This document shows positions 18,999-27,459 of a stretch of DNA of 64,000 nt, in pieces. The translations under genes and the position numbers were made by a program. The notes under the pieces were generated by a model. That model was not told the origin of the DNA. It did no database searches and worked only from the letters and a program-made list of their open reading frames with translations. Position 1 is the first letter of the stretch. Every line of letters starts with the position of its first letter. Origin of the DNA: Aporhodopirellula sallentina SM41 (GTDB lineage: Bacteria > Planctomycetota > Planctomycetia > Pirellulales > Pirellulaceae); assembly GCF_000346505.1 (NCBI RefSeq), contig NZ_ANOH01000003.1, forward strand, positions 1 through 64,000, in the 5' to 3' direction.

Positions 18999-20557
18999 AG
19001 AGGGAACTCGTCTTCCTCTGTTTGCTCGGCATATAGCGGCATGTGCCGGTAGTAGACTTCGAGGATCATTGTGGCAAAGGACGTGATGCAAAGCCGTCCT
19101 GCCCCTGACACGTGTTTGCTTCGGAAGAACCAACTTCCCTTGGCGCCTCCTTCTTTCGCTTGCGTGTCGACCAACCAGTCTCGCAGTTCCGTGTTGAACT
19201 TTTCCCACTCGGGGCCGCCTGTTTGCCGAAGAACCTGAGCGGCATAGTAGTTGTAATAGATGTCGTTCTTGAGCACGCCAGTCTCAGCGAGACCTTCGAC
19301 GCCTTTTTGCAGTGCTCGGTTGTTGATGTCCCAACCCGTGTACATCCGGCAGAGCAAGCCGACAGCGGTTGTGGCGGGTCTCAGTTCGGTTTCCGGCCGG
19401 GCGTATCCGTACCAGGCGCCGCCGTTAGATTGGACCTTATCGAGGAATCGCATGGATCCCATGATCGTCTGAGGTGGCACGGTCAGATGTCCCATGTAAC
19501 CACTTTTGAGTGCCATGATTTGCCATCCAACGACAGAGGTGTCGCCGCCTCGAGCGTCTTGGAATGCGTATCGCCATCCACCGTCACGGCACTGAGCCGC
19601 GACGATGTAGTTGATCGCCGCCTGCGTTGGCGCAGCGAGCGTCGGGTCCTCTGTCATCGCATAGGCCTCGCTCAGCGCGATGGTCGCTAGGCCGTGTGAG
19701 TACATATTGCCGTCGCGTTCACTCAGGTCTAGCACTGGAAGCCCTGACTTCACGCCCGGTCTGCCAGAGCGAATGAGATACTTCAATCCTCGTCTGACAA
19801 CGGATTGGAAGTCACCTGATTTGTGAGTTTGTCCTGCGCCGAGGAACGGCAACAACGCCATCGCTGTCGCCCCATTGAATGCGGTCGATCGTTTCTCTTC
19901 GCAACCGTTTCCACACCGATTGTTGCAAACGAGGTTATGAGCAAACGTCCATCGCCCGTCTCGCATTTGATGCAAGGAAATCCATTTCAGCGCGTTGGTG
20001 ACTGCGGCTTCGCTAGCGGAGTTCCCGCCGTATTCACGCAACAGCTTTTTCTTCATCTTGTCCGAGCGACTGTCCATTGCAGACGTCTGTACTGACGCGA
20101 GCGTTTGCAAAGTTGCTGCGGTGGGCGCCATCTCGGATGCAAAATCAGATACGTCGAGCGGTACGGCGGCAATGTCCAGAGGAACGTCGAGAGGGATTGG
20201 TTCCGCCATGTCAAACGACTCGGTCATCTCGACCGGCTCAGATGTATCTTCAACGACCTCCATCTCGCCTGGATCAATCTGCTCAATCGAGAACTCTTCG
20301 ATCTCCGGACCTTCCTCGCCGGTCGCAGTTGCAGAGAGCACGTTGACCATGCGAACCGGATCGGTCAATGAAACAAGTCCGAGGGCAAGCAGGATTCCGA
20401 CGTGCAGCAGTGTGCTGATCAACCAAGCGGGTGCGTCTTTCAGGAACCCGAATCGACTCGATGGATATAGTTCGTCGTTGTTGTCGTCTTCATCGACTCT
20501 AAAGTCGGTAAGTAGTCTGTCGAGTTCGGGACGCAGCTGTTCCGTCGTTGACGACAT
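18995..20557 (-). CDS. Prenyltransferase/squalene-cyclase-like barrel with TonB-like N-terminal anchor
   Basis: A 520-residue protein. A cytoplasmic acidic start is followed by one membrane helix, AWLISTLLHVGILLALGLV, near residues 45-62, in which Ser48 and His52 are spaced as Ser16 and His20 of TonB. An acidic, Pro/Glu-rich linker (about 75-150) follows, as in energy-transducing anchors. The rest is an alpha-alpha barrel with QxxDGxW-like repeats (HQMRDGRWTF, AAQCRDGGWRYAF, QAKEGGAKGSWFF) of the prenyltransferase/squalene oxidase superfamily. No DxDD catalytic motif was noticed, so it may be non-enzymatic. Start ATG 20557; a TTG at 20581 opens the frame earlier. Its likely location is the inner membrane facing the periplasm. 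Confidence 0.85.
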   Translation of the reverse strand: MSSTTEQLRPELDRLLTDFRVDEDDNNDELYPSSRFGFLKDAPAWLISTLLHVGILLALGLVSLTDPVRMVNVLSATATGEEGPEIEEFSIEQIDPGEMEVVEDTSEPVEMTESFDMAEPIPLDVPLDIAAVPLDVSDFASEMAPTAATLQTLASVQTSAMDSRSDKMKKKLLREYGGNSASEAAVTNALKWISLHQMRDGRWTFAHNLVCNNRCGNGCEEKRSTAFNGATAMALLPFLGAGQTHKSGDFQSVVRRGLKYLIRSGRPGVKSGLPVLDLSERDGNMYSHGLATIALSEAYAMTEDPTLAAPTQAAINYIVAAQCRDGGWRYAFQDARGGDTSVVGWQIMALKSGYMGHLTVPPQTIMGSMRFLDKVQSNGGAWYGYARPETELRPATTAVGLLCRMYTGWDINNRALQKGVEGLAETGVLKNDIYYNYYAAQVLRQTGGPEWEKFNTELRDWLVDTQAKEGGAKGSWFFRSKHVSGAGRLCITSFATMILEVYYRHMPLYAEQTEEDEFPL

Positions 20558-20914
20558 ATCGAATCCGAAGTCTCGGTGCAAAGTGTTTACTTGGTTGGCT
20601 AGCTGCCGTTTAAGAGATTTGCGTGTTTAGGTCGCGCAGCCTTTCTCTAGCTTCCTATTATAGGAGCGATGTCATCCTTTCACAGCGAACACCGGTGGTG
20701 CTTCTGCTAAACGGCCATGAACGGCAGTTGTACTCAGCAAGACTGGTTCCGAATCCTGCCTCAATCGGATTAAAATCCGCCGGTCTCCACCACAACCAGT
20801 ATCGGTCATGCCGGCCTACGAATGGTCTCGAATGCCGATGTTGTTGATTGTTACACCTATTTCAGATACACCCGCCGCAACGCACCTCCAAAGAGCTAGA
20901 AGGAAACTCCTCAC

Positions 20915-21193
20915 ATGAACGTGAACGAATATTTCGACGGTAAGGTCAAGTCAATCGGTTTCACGAACAGTGAAGGACGCGTTACGTCTGGCGTGATGCA
21001 AGAGGGTGAATATGAATTCGGCACCACCGAGAAAGAGTTGATGAAGGTGGTTTCCGGAACGATGCAGGTAAAACTGCCAGGCGAGGGGAGCTTTCGAGAG
21101 GTTCCCGCAGGGCAAGAATTCCGAGTCGACGCCAATGAGAAGTTTCAAGTTCGCGTGGACGAACCGACCGCTTACCTGTGCTTCTATAGCTGA
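20915..21193 (+). CDS. ppnP: Pyrimidine/purine nucleoside phosphorylase PpnP
   Basis: A 92-residue cupin of the PpnP (YaiE, formerly DUF1255) family, which phosphorolyses diverse nucleosides to base and ribose-1-phosphate. Characteristic runs are visible: MNVNEYFDGKVKSIGF at the start, GVMQEGEYEFGT near 27, VVSGTMQVKLPG near 45, VPAGQEFRV near 63 and AYLCFYS at the end. Length is standard. AGAAGGAAA lies about 10 bases upstream of ATG. It ends 3 bases before the convergent sugar-phosphate transferase. Confidence 0.93.
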   Translation: MNVNEYFDGKVKSIGFTNSEGRVTSGVMQEGEYEFGTTEKELMKVVSGTMQVKLPGEGSFREVPAGQEFRVDANEKFQVRVDEPTAYLCFYS

Positions 21194-21196
21194 AGG

Positions 21197-22768
21197 CTAG
21201 GACATTTTGGCCAAGGCGTCGTTGTCGACGGGAACCGAAACCCCCTGGTCGACCACTTTCTTCCCTTTTCGCGATCGAGATTCTTGCAGGTCTTCGATTT
21301 TCTTCACGACGTATTCGACTTGCGTCTGCAGTTCACCTGCATGTTCAAGGAAGTCTCCGAGTCGGTTTAGTGAGTCTTCGCTAGATGTGGCAATAATCTC
21401 AATACGTCCGATTGGTACTCGTTCAGAGTCTTCGCCTACGCCGCGCGTAACGAACAAAGGGACACGAACCAGACTCTGCATTGCAGGTTCGGGAAGCCGG
21501 ATGCTTCGCCATGTGGCATGGTAGCTCTCATGGAGCCAAGCCATGTTGACGTCAATCTTGACGCTGGCGAGACCCTGACGATCAGCGAAGTCGACCAGAG
21601 GTTCCCAAACGTCCTGCCAAGGACCATCGCCTTGAACTTTCACTGCTCGTTCGTGCTTCTTGGTTTCACAAACTTGCGGACGGACCATGAATGAGTTCGC
21701 AAAATGTCGAGCTCGCCCAGCGATAAGCCGGAATTCGGAGTAGCCAAAGGTTCGCGTGCCTACCATCGCAGCAAGCACGGCAATTGCTCCGAGAGGAGCG
21801 ATCCACGGTTGGTGCAGCCAGGTCGACGCTATCGCTGCAGCCGAACTAACCGAGCAGGCTACGGCGACGATCCATAGGGTGCCAGCCCTGCCAAACTTCT
21901 CATTGAGCAGATGGTGCATGTGGCCACGGTCGGTCGCGTAAATGCTCCGTCCAGTCAAACGCCGGCGGACGATTGCCGCAAGGGAATCGAATAGTGGCAG
22001 GACGAGAATGGCGAGCGGCGCGGCAGCGAATGCGGTTGTTTCCTTGTGCGAACACCACATGGACAACACGCCCACGAGAAGCCCAATCATCATGCTGCCC
22101 GCGTCGCCGAGAAAAATGGATGCGGGAGGACGGTTGTAAATCAGAAAGCCAGCGAGTGCTCCACACAACGCAAACGCGGCAACCACGTTGAGCACTGCGT
22201 TTCCATTGAGCAAACTAACGATGGCCAAACTGCCTGAAACGAAAATGCCAACAGTTGTCGCCATTCCGTCCGCACCGTCGAGGAGGTTCAGTGCGTTGAT
22301 GCAAAGTAGTAGCCAAAGAACGCTAACCGGAATGGCGAAGATTCCCAACGGAACATCGATTCCCATCAAGCCGACCACGTTCAAGACTGTGCCGCTACCC
22401 ACAATTACCATCGCAATGACACATTGGGCGAGCAGCTTTTGTCGTCCGCGCAGCGTCCATTTGTCGTCGACCAAACCGAGTACAAGAATTGCTACAGCTG
22501 ATCCGAGTAGGACAGACCAGGGTTTGTTGAACTCGTCCAAGACGGACGAAATGTCCCAGCTGTTTTGAAAACCAATCACCACGGCCATTGCGATGACCAT
22601 GCTGAGGAATACCGCGACACCGCCAGCAAGCGCGATTGGCCGACTATGCAGCTTTCGTTCAGCGTCCGGTTTGTCTACCAAACCGATCCGAATTGCGAGG
22701 GCTCTGATGACCGGTACTAGTAGTACTGCGACGAAAAACGCGGTCAAAAATGCTGAAAAGGTATTCAA
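21197..22768 (-). CDS. WecA/MraY-type undecaprenyl-phosphate sugar-1-phosphate transferase with cytosolic extension
   Basis: A 523-residue polytopic glycosyltransferase family 4 member that would transfer a sugar-1-phosphate, probably a HexNAc-1-phosphate, to undecaprenyl phosphate to start glycan synthesis. Seen in order: GLVDDKWTLRGRQKLLAQ near 100, ALNLLDGADG near 160, ASIFLGDAGSMM near 217 and the His loop RGHMHHLL near 283. About 10 membrane helices fill the first 340 residues. A soluble C-terminal extension of about 180 residues follows, with a predicted helical end (LEHAGELQTQVEYVVKKIED), which WecA lacks. The start is a TTG at 22768, the only obvious start before the first helix, so it is tentative. 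The polysaccharide export pair lies divergently upstream. Confidence 0.88.
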   Translation of the reverse strand: MNTFSAFLTAFFVAVLLVPVIRALAIRIGLVDKPDAERKLHSRPIALAGGVAVFLSMVIAMAVVIGFQNSWDISSVLDEFNKPWSVLLGSAVAILVLGLVDDKWTLRGRQKLLAQCVIAMVIVGSGTVLNVVGLMGIDVPLGIFAIPVSVLWLLLCINALNLLDGADGMATTVGIFVSGSLAIVSLLNGNAVLNVVAAFALCGALAGFLIYNRPPASIFLGDAGSMMIGLLVGVLSMWCSHKETTAFAAAPLAILVLPLFDSLAAIVRRRLTGRSIYATDRGHMHHLLNEKFGRAGTLWIVAVACSVSSAAAIASTWLHQPWIAPLGAIAVLAAMVGTRTFGYSEFRLIAGRARHFANSFMVRPQVCETKKHERAVKVQGDGPWQDVWEPLVDFADRQGLASVKIDVNMAWLHESYHATWRSIRLPEPAMQSLVRVPLFVTRGVGEDSERVPIGRIEIIATSSEDSLNRLGDFLEHAGELQTQVEYVVKKIEDLQESRSRKGKKVVDQGVSVPVDNDALAKMS

Positions 22769-23416
22769 TGTTAAATGGGGGCAAGAGAGAACAATGAATG
22801 CAATTTCGTGCAGACGAGAATTGAAGGGTAATTGAACACGGCGATTCTTTCCACCGACGCCAACGAAGTCTACCTCTGTTTCCTGGCGTTCTTCGCCTGG
22901 GCGTGCTCGGAAACCTCTCTTAACAAGTAATCACGCTCGTTTTCCCCTGTCAGTTCTATCAAATGCTTAGCTAAACCTAGCTACCAGAACGATTTTTGGC
23001 ATTGTGAAAACCCTTTTTTCTGAAGAACTTGCGAGGTACGAGTTCCGGATTTCCCAAAAAGGGAGCAAATGTATACGTTCTGGTCGATGGTTGCTGAATG
23101 GTGATGAGGTGTCTGCTCAAAACTATGCTTCTGCGAATCCTGTTTCTCCATCTTGGGGGCTTCTTGGAGTAATTGTTGCGGCCGTTAATATCCGAACGAA
23201 AGGCAGGATTCGGATTTCGGGCTCATTTGGTTAAACCGTGCGCCTTGAACAGGCGATAAGTAACCAAGGAAGATTCCAGAGGCGTTGTAATCGCTTCAGG
23301 TCGTATTTTCCGAATTCTGGACGCCGTTGTAGCCTATGGGGGGCGAGATGGTGGCAGGAGCTGTTTTGCGCGACTTTCGCGCGAAGTTGACTAATCCGCC
23401 GCGAGGGGAACCGGCT
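22769..23416. other. Long AT-richer intergenic region between divergent polysaccharide genes
   Basis: 648 bases separate the sugar-phosphate transferase and the lipoprotein gene. The stretch around 22920-23220 has more A/T runs than its surroundings. A 76-codon open frame (23004-23234) is present but has no family resemblance or ribosome site. I found short hairpins such as CGCC-TTGAACA-GGCG near 23240 but no promoter or riboswitch I can name. It most likely holds regulatory sites for both genes. Confidence 0.5.
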
Positions 23417-24421
23417 ATGATGCCCGTGTTGAACAACAATGAAACAGGGCTCCCGAAGGAGTCCTTATCTGCTACCGCCACAGCGACTCGACGCTTTCGC
23501 TCGTTGAAACGTTTGGCACTCGGATTGGCCCTAGGAGTGACCGCGTCTGGATTCGCCGGTTGCACGATGTGGAGTGGGCTTCAAATGAAGCTCAATAACA
23601 ATGAGTGCATCGACGACTTCATGATCAGTCATCGCAACAAAGTGATGGCGACTCGGGCTTGGCTTCGAATCAGGCACTGCTATCGAGGTCATCGCTATGC
23701 CAAAGACCTGCGGGCCGGATTCATTGCCGGATATCTCGAGGTTGCCACCGGCGGCTCAGGGTGCACGCCCACTGTGGTTTCTCCACAGTATTGGGGATGG
23801 CGTCACCAATCGGGTAACGGTCAGGCCGCTGTGAACGCTTGGTTTGAAGGATTCCCGCTGGGGGTCAAAGCAGCCGAGGAAGACGGGATCGGTCACTACA
23901 ACATGATCCGTCTGAACGCCGTTCCGCATATGACATCGAACATGACCGGAACAGCGGCACCAACTCCAGCAGTGCCGGCACCAATGCCGATGCAGGCTGG
24001 TTTGCCAGCAGGAATCGTTCTCGAAGAAGGAGAAACTTTGGTTCCTGGGAAAGTCACGCTCGAGGATATTGATGCGGACCCAAGCGAGAACATCTCGCCA
24101 GCTCCAAAAGTGGACGCGATTGAAGTGATCCCGGGTGCAGCAGAGCCGACGCCCGATGTTCCACAACTGAAAGACGATCCGTTCTTAGACGAACTCGGCC
24201 GGCGTCCTGTGAAACAGTCAACTACCGAGTTGTCCTTTAGCGACAGCGGTGCGACTAGCGAAGCCAGCCTTGAGGTTGATGCGAATCCGGCCATGGAATT
24301 GGTGCCTGTATCGTCACCAATGTCGATGCCAACGGAGACCAGTGCTGTGAATGATCCGAGTCAAGAAGAAATCGACATGGTGATCGAGGAGATCTTCGGA
24401 AAGCCGTCACCCAACTCGTAA
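23417..24421 (+). CDS. Putative lipoprotein, first copy of paralogous export-linked pair
   Basis: A 334-residue protein of unrecognised family. A signal segment LALGLALGVTASGFAGC near residues 36-52 ends in a lipobox-like Cys. The conserved core (about 60-160) contains HRYAKDLRAGFIAGYLEVA, GGSGCTP and WFEGFPLGVKAAEEDG. The same elements recur in the protein at 39602-40648 (VKDIRTGFVDGFVDTCLGG, GDGCPP, WFQGYPLGVAAAES). The C-terminal half is Pro/Glu-rich and low in complexity. I chose the ATG pair at 23417; the frame from 23336 adds an unlikely N-terminus. It is followed after 152 bases by a Wza-like exporter on the same strand, so an outer-membrane accessory role in polysaccharide secretion is inferred. 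Confidence 0.8.
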   Translation: MMPVLNNNETGLPKESLSATATATRRFRSLKRLALGLALGVTASGFAGCTMWSGLQMKLNNNECIDDFMISHRNKVMATRAWLRIRHCYRGHRYAKDLRAGFIAGYLEVATGGSGCTPTVVSPQYWGWRHQSGNGQAAVNAWFEGFPLGVKAAEEDGIGHYNMIRLNAVPHMTSNMTGTAAPTPAVPAPMPMQAGLPAGIVLEEGETLVPGKVTLEDIDADPSENISPAPKVDAIEVIPGAAEPTPDVPQLKDDPFLDELGRRPVKQSTTELSFSDSGATSEASLEVDANPAMELVPVSSPMSMPTETSAVNDPSQEEIDMVIEEIFGKPSPNS

Positions 24422-24573
24422 GTCATCACCTTCCGCTTCGTCGGGAGACACCTACCTAACGCGATCGGCCATGGTGTCGTCGCCCAATGGTTCTTTCTGT
24501 TGGTCTGAACCACTTTCATCTCAATCAATCACGGGCGTAAAGTCACCCGATCGTTTTTCTGGAGAGTTCAAGG

Positions 24574-25923
24574 ATGAACACCAACTTCATACATTCCAAA
24601 GTCTGGCGGAAACTCCGCTCGACCATTGGGTGCAGTCTCGCACTCGCGATAGTGGCTTCCTTTACCGGATGTTCGACGCTGACCCAGCCAATCAACGGGA
24701 TTCCTGCGCATCGACTGTCACCGGATTTCTTTCCACCACCGAAAAACGATCTTGTACCGGTCGATATTGCTCTGCTTTCCCTCGAACCACCGCGTGACTA
24801 TCAGCTCGGTCCGGATGACATTCTCGGTGTTTACATTGAAGGCGTGTTGCCGTTCAATCCGCCAAATGCACCACCGGAACCGCCACCGGTTAACTTCCCT
24901 GAAGAGAACAGTACGCTGCCTCCATCGATCGGGTACCCGATCGCCGTTCAAGATGACGGGACGTTGGCACTGCCGCTGATCGAGCCGCTTCAGGTAGAAG
25001 GCCTGACTCTCGAGCAGGTTCGAGAGAAGATTCGCCAGTCTTACATCGAGAATGACATTCTTCGCGCAGAGAAGGCTCGCCCGATCGTTACCTTGATCAA
25101 GGAACGTACGTTCGACGTGATCGTGGTGCGGGAAGACGCAAGCAGTGGCCTAGCTGGAGGGCGCGGTGACCAGACGCTACGAGGCAGCGACAAAGCAGCC
25201 TCTGGCGGTTTGGTAAAGCTCCCTGCATACAAGAACGACGTTCTTCATGCACTCGTGGAAACGGGCGGGCTTCCAGGTCTTACCGCAAAGAACGAAGTGT
25301 TGGTCCTTCGTGCATCGGAAGCAGATAAGCGTAAGCGTGCCGACTTCCTTCGCAAGTACTGGGCACAACAACGCGTAGCGATGTCCGATCCTTGCTATTG
25401 CCCACCAGAACTTCCGGAAGATCCTTCGATCTTGCGAATTCCACTGCGAGTGCGTCCAGGAGTCATTCCAAACATCGCGGAATCTGACATCACGCTGCAG
25501 GATGGTGACATCGTCTACATTGAAAACCGTGAGACGGAAGTGTTCTACACCGGAGGTCTGCTTCCAGGTGGCGAGCACCTGCTGCCTCGCGACTACGATC
25601 TCGATGTACTTGGAGCGATGGCACTTGCTGGCCAAGGTGTCGGTTCAACTGCAGGACGATCTGGAGGCGGAGGTTTCGGCGGTGCATCCAGCGTCGGTGG
25701 CGTGCCACCGGGAATGCTGTACATCCTTCGTAAGACGCCGTGCAACGGTCAAATCGCTATCGAAGTCGACCTAGCGAAAGCTGTGAACGATCCACGAAGT
25801 CGTCCTTTGGTGCAGCCTGGCGACACGCTGATCTTGCAGTACAAGTGTGAAGAAGAACTTCTGAACTTCGGATTGGGAACCTTCTTTACCTACGGCATCC
25901 AAGAGTTGTTGAGAGACAACTAA
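24574..25923 (+). CDS. Polysaccharide export (Wza-like) lipoprotein, first copy
   Basis: A 449-residue outer-membrane polysaccharide export protein of the Poly_export/SLBB class. The signal peptide ends at the lipobox TGCSTL near residue 29. The Poly_export domain starts with LGPDDILGVYIEGVLP near 72 and includes DDGTLALPLIEPLQVEGL near 128. SLBB-type segments lie in the C-terminal half (DGDIVYIENRETEVFYTGG near 310; LVQPGDTLILQYK near 412). A glycine-rich loop (GRSGGGGFGGASSVGG, near 362) is unusual. AAGG lies directly before the ATG. It forms a unit with the preceding lipoprotein gene and ends in a good terminator. A paralogue is at 38094-39467. Confidence 0.9.
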   Translation: MNTNFIHSKVWRKLRSTIGCSLALAIVASFTGCSTLTQPINGIPAHRLSPDFFPPPKNDLVPVDIALLSLEPPRDYQLGPDDILGVYIEGVLPFNPPNAPPEPPPVNFPEENSTLPPSIGYPIAVQDDGTLALPLIEPLQVEGLTLEQVREKIRQSYIENDILRAEKARPIVTLIKERTFDVIVVREDASSGLAGGRGDQTLRGSDKAASGGLVKLPAYKNDVLHALVETGGLPGLTAKNEVLVLRASEADKRKRADFLRKYWAQQRVAMSDPCYCPPELPEDPSILRIPLRVRPGVIPNIAESDITLQDGDIVYIENRETEVFYTGGLLPGGEHLLPRDYDLDVLGAMALAGQGVGSTAGRSGGGGFGGASSVGGVPPGMLYILRKTPCNGQIAIEVDLAKAVNDPRSRPLVQPGDTLILQYKCEEELLNFGLGTFFTYGIQELLRDN

Positions 25924-25947
25924 GACAGCCACGCGAGAACATGAACG

Positions 25948-25982
25948 AAAAGCCGCTGGTCGATGATCAGCGGCTTTTTTCG
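25948..25982 (+). terminator. Intrinsic terminator after the first export gene
   Basis: AAAAGCCGCTG pairs with CAGCGGCTTTTTT around a 9-base loop, 25 bases after the stop codon. Stem, GC-rich base and T-run make a textbook Rho-independent terminator for the lipoprotein/export pair. The A-run on the other arm lets it also act for the opposite strand. Confidence 0.9.
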
Positions 25983-26055
25983 TGGTTTCGCGATACTGAG
26001 GCAAAAGCAGTTGCGGTTGTCTTTCTCATCTTTCAGGATTGATCCCGCTTCGGCA

Positions 26056-27228
26056 TCACGCGGCTTGATTGCCTCTCTGTTGGACCGGTGCGAGCCAGTT
26101 TTGGATCGACTGCAGATCCTTCGACCAAGTTTCATTGGTCCGGCGTTCACAGAAGGTGTGGAACATTCCGTCAACGGTATCGCAGAGTGTTCGTACAGCT
26201 TCGATGCGGTCTTCGTTCTCGAACTCAGCGTCATCATCGAGAATGATTTTCGCACCGCTGATTCCAAACGTTTCAGCTTGCAGGGTGAGGTCGAATTGTT
26301 GTCCGTCCCGAACAATGATCATTCCCGACTTGCGTGGCAGCTTGCCATGCTGAATCGCTTGCATGGCTTCCGGCAATTTGACGGGTGACTCGGCCGTGAT
26401 TGTTTCTTTGCCTGATTCACCAACAGGACATTCGAGAGTCAGCGTCTTCGACAGCATGACGGTGACCTCTGAACCGTCGGGGATGGTAATGGTGTCTGTC
26501 TGGGTTTCTAGCGTCCACCACAACCAAAGTAGGAACTCATTGCCAAGAAAATCGGGAGCCTGCGAGTGTTCATTCGCCCAGGCGACGCTCCCATGGACCG
26601 GTCCGGGACAAAAACCTGCCGGCACAACATCGTCCATCTCAGCGTATCGATCTGCCTCGATCGCCCAAGCCTGAGCAATCGTGCCGGCGCTGACATGTCC
26701 GAGTTCAACTTGAAAAACACGTTCGAGCAAATCCGCGCAGTGCCCACTGGCCGTTCCAGCGGTTCCCCCGAAGTAGAGCATTTTATAGCCGTAGTCCCAT
26801 AGAAGGGAAAACGGTTGAAACTTGCGATACTTGCCGGTCGCTGCTTCTACCTCACAGCGTTGTTCGACGGCTTCTTTCGCTTCCTTTCGTTGGGCTTTTG
26901 TTGCCACGCCGCTCGGGTTGTCTTTCGCTCGTGCCGCCAACTCCATTTGCAACCAGGCATTCTTGATTGCGGACGGGATTTGGTTCGTGTCAATGCGGAT
27001 TCCGAAGTGAACCGCATCGTTGATTACGTTCTTGTCGAGGTCGAAGTCCTGGTCAAAAAGATGCGCTCCACCGAGAAAACCGGTATGCACGTTTTCGGTT
27101 GAATTGGTTTCGAACTTGCCCGCCGCATACTTGGCCATCAGGTCGACATGTTCCTGGTCGAAACTATCAGCGTCAAAATTCTCTACGCGAAATCTTTCAA
27201 ACGACAGGCTACCAGACAGGAATGGCAT
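26056..27228 (-). CDS. RdgC-like protein (tentative)
   Basis: A 390-residue protein, no signal peptide. Segments MPFLSGSLSFERFRV, LDKNVINDAVHFGIRIDTNQ (near 62-82), KAQRKEAKEAVEQRC and FLGNEFLLWLWWTLETQ (near 218-234) resemble, from memory, a group annotated as recombination-associated RdgC in several phyla. RdgC forms a DNA-encircling ring that limits RecA action. Length exceeds E. coli RdgC (303 residues), and I could not line up the whole chain, so the name is provisional. ATG 27228 is used rather than the TTG at 27240. It is on the same strand as rtcR, 231 bases downstream of it, so joint regulation with the RNA-repair genes is possible but unproven. Confidence 0.5.
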   Translation of the reverse strand: MPFLSGSLSFERFRVENFDADSFDQEHVDLMAKYAAGKFETNSTENVHTGFLGGAHLFDQDFDLDKNVINDAVHFGIRIDTNQIPSAIKNAWLQMELAARAKDNPSGVATKAQRKEAKEAVEQRCEVEAATGKYRKFQPFSLLWDYGYKMLYFGGTAGTASGHCADLLERVFQVELGHVSAGTIAQAWAIEADRYAEMDDVVPAGFCPGPVHGSVAWANEHSQAPDFLGNEFLLWLWWTLETQTDTITIPDGSEVTVMLSKTLTLECPVGESGKETITAESPVKLPEAMQAIQHGKLPRKSGMIIVRDGQQFDLTLQAETFGISGAKIILDDDAEFENEDRIEAVRTLCDTVDGMFHTFCERRTNETWSKDLQSIQNWLAPVQQRGNQAA

Positions 27229-27391
27229 GTAGGTTTCCAATCATGCAGTTGGTGGGAAACGGTTGAAGCATTGGTAGAGTGACTTATCGTCGAAAGGCAA
27301 TCTCGTATTTGCCTGACGTGGGTTTGCGTGTCTTCAACACACCGCCGCAGAGGAAACGTTTTGATTCTCGCAACTGTTTCATCCGGAATCT

Positions 27392-27411
27392 CTTTCCATT
27401 TTCATGGAAAG
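27392..27411. other. Perfect 8-bp hairpin between rtcR and the RdgC-like gene
   Basis: CTTTCCAT-TTTC-ATGGAAAG forms a hairpin with a 4-base loop, 48 bases downstream of the rtcR stop on the minus strand. There is no T-run, so it is not a clear terminator. It may mark the end of the rtcR message or a protein site. Confidence 0.4.
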
Positions 27412-27459
27412 CATCATCTTGCGACGAGCCTGCACTAGCGATCAAGGCACTAAAAAATT

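Noticed and set aside
23004-23234. 76-codon frame in the intergenic region before the first export pair
   Set aside because: No ribosome site, no family resemblance and unusual composition.
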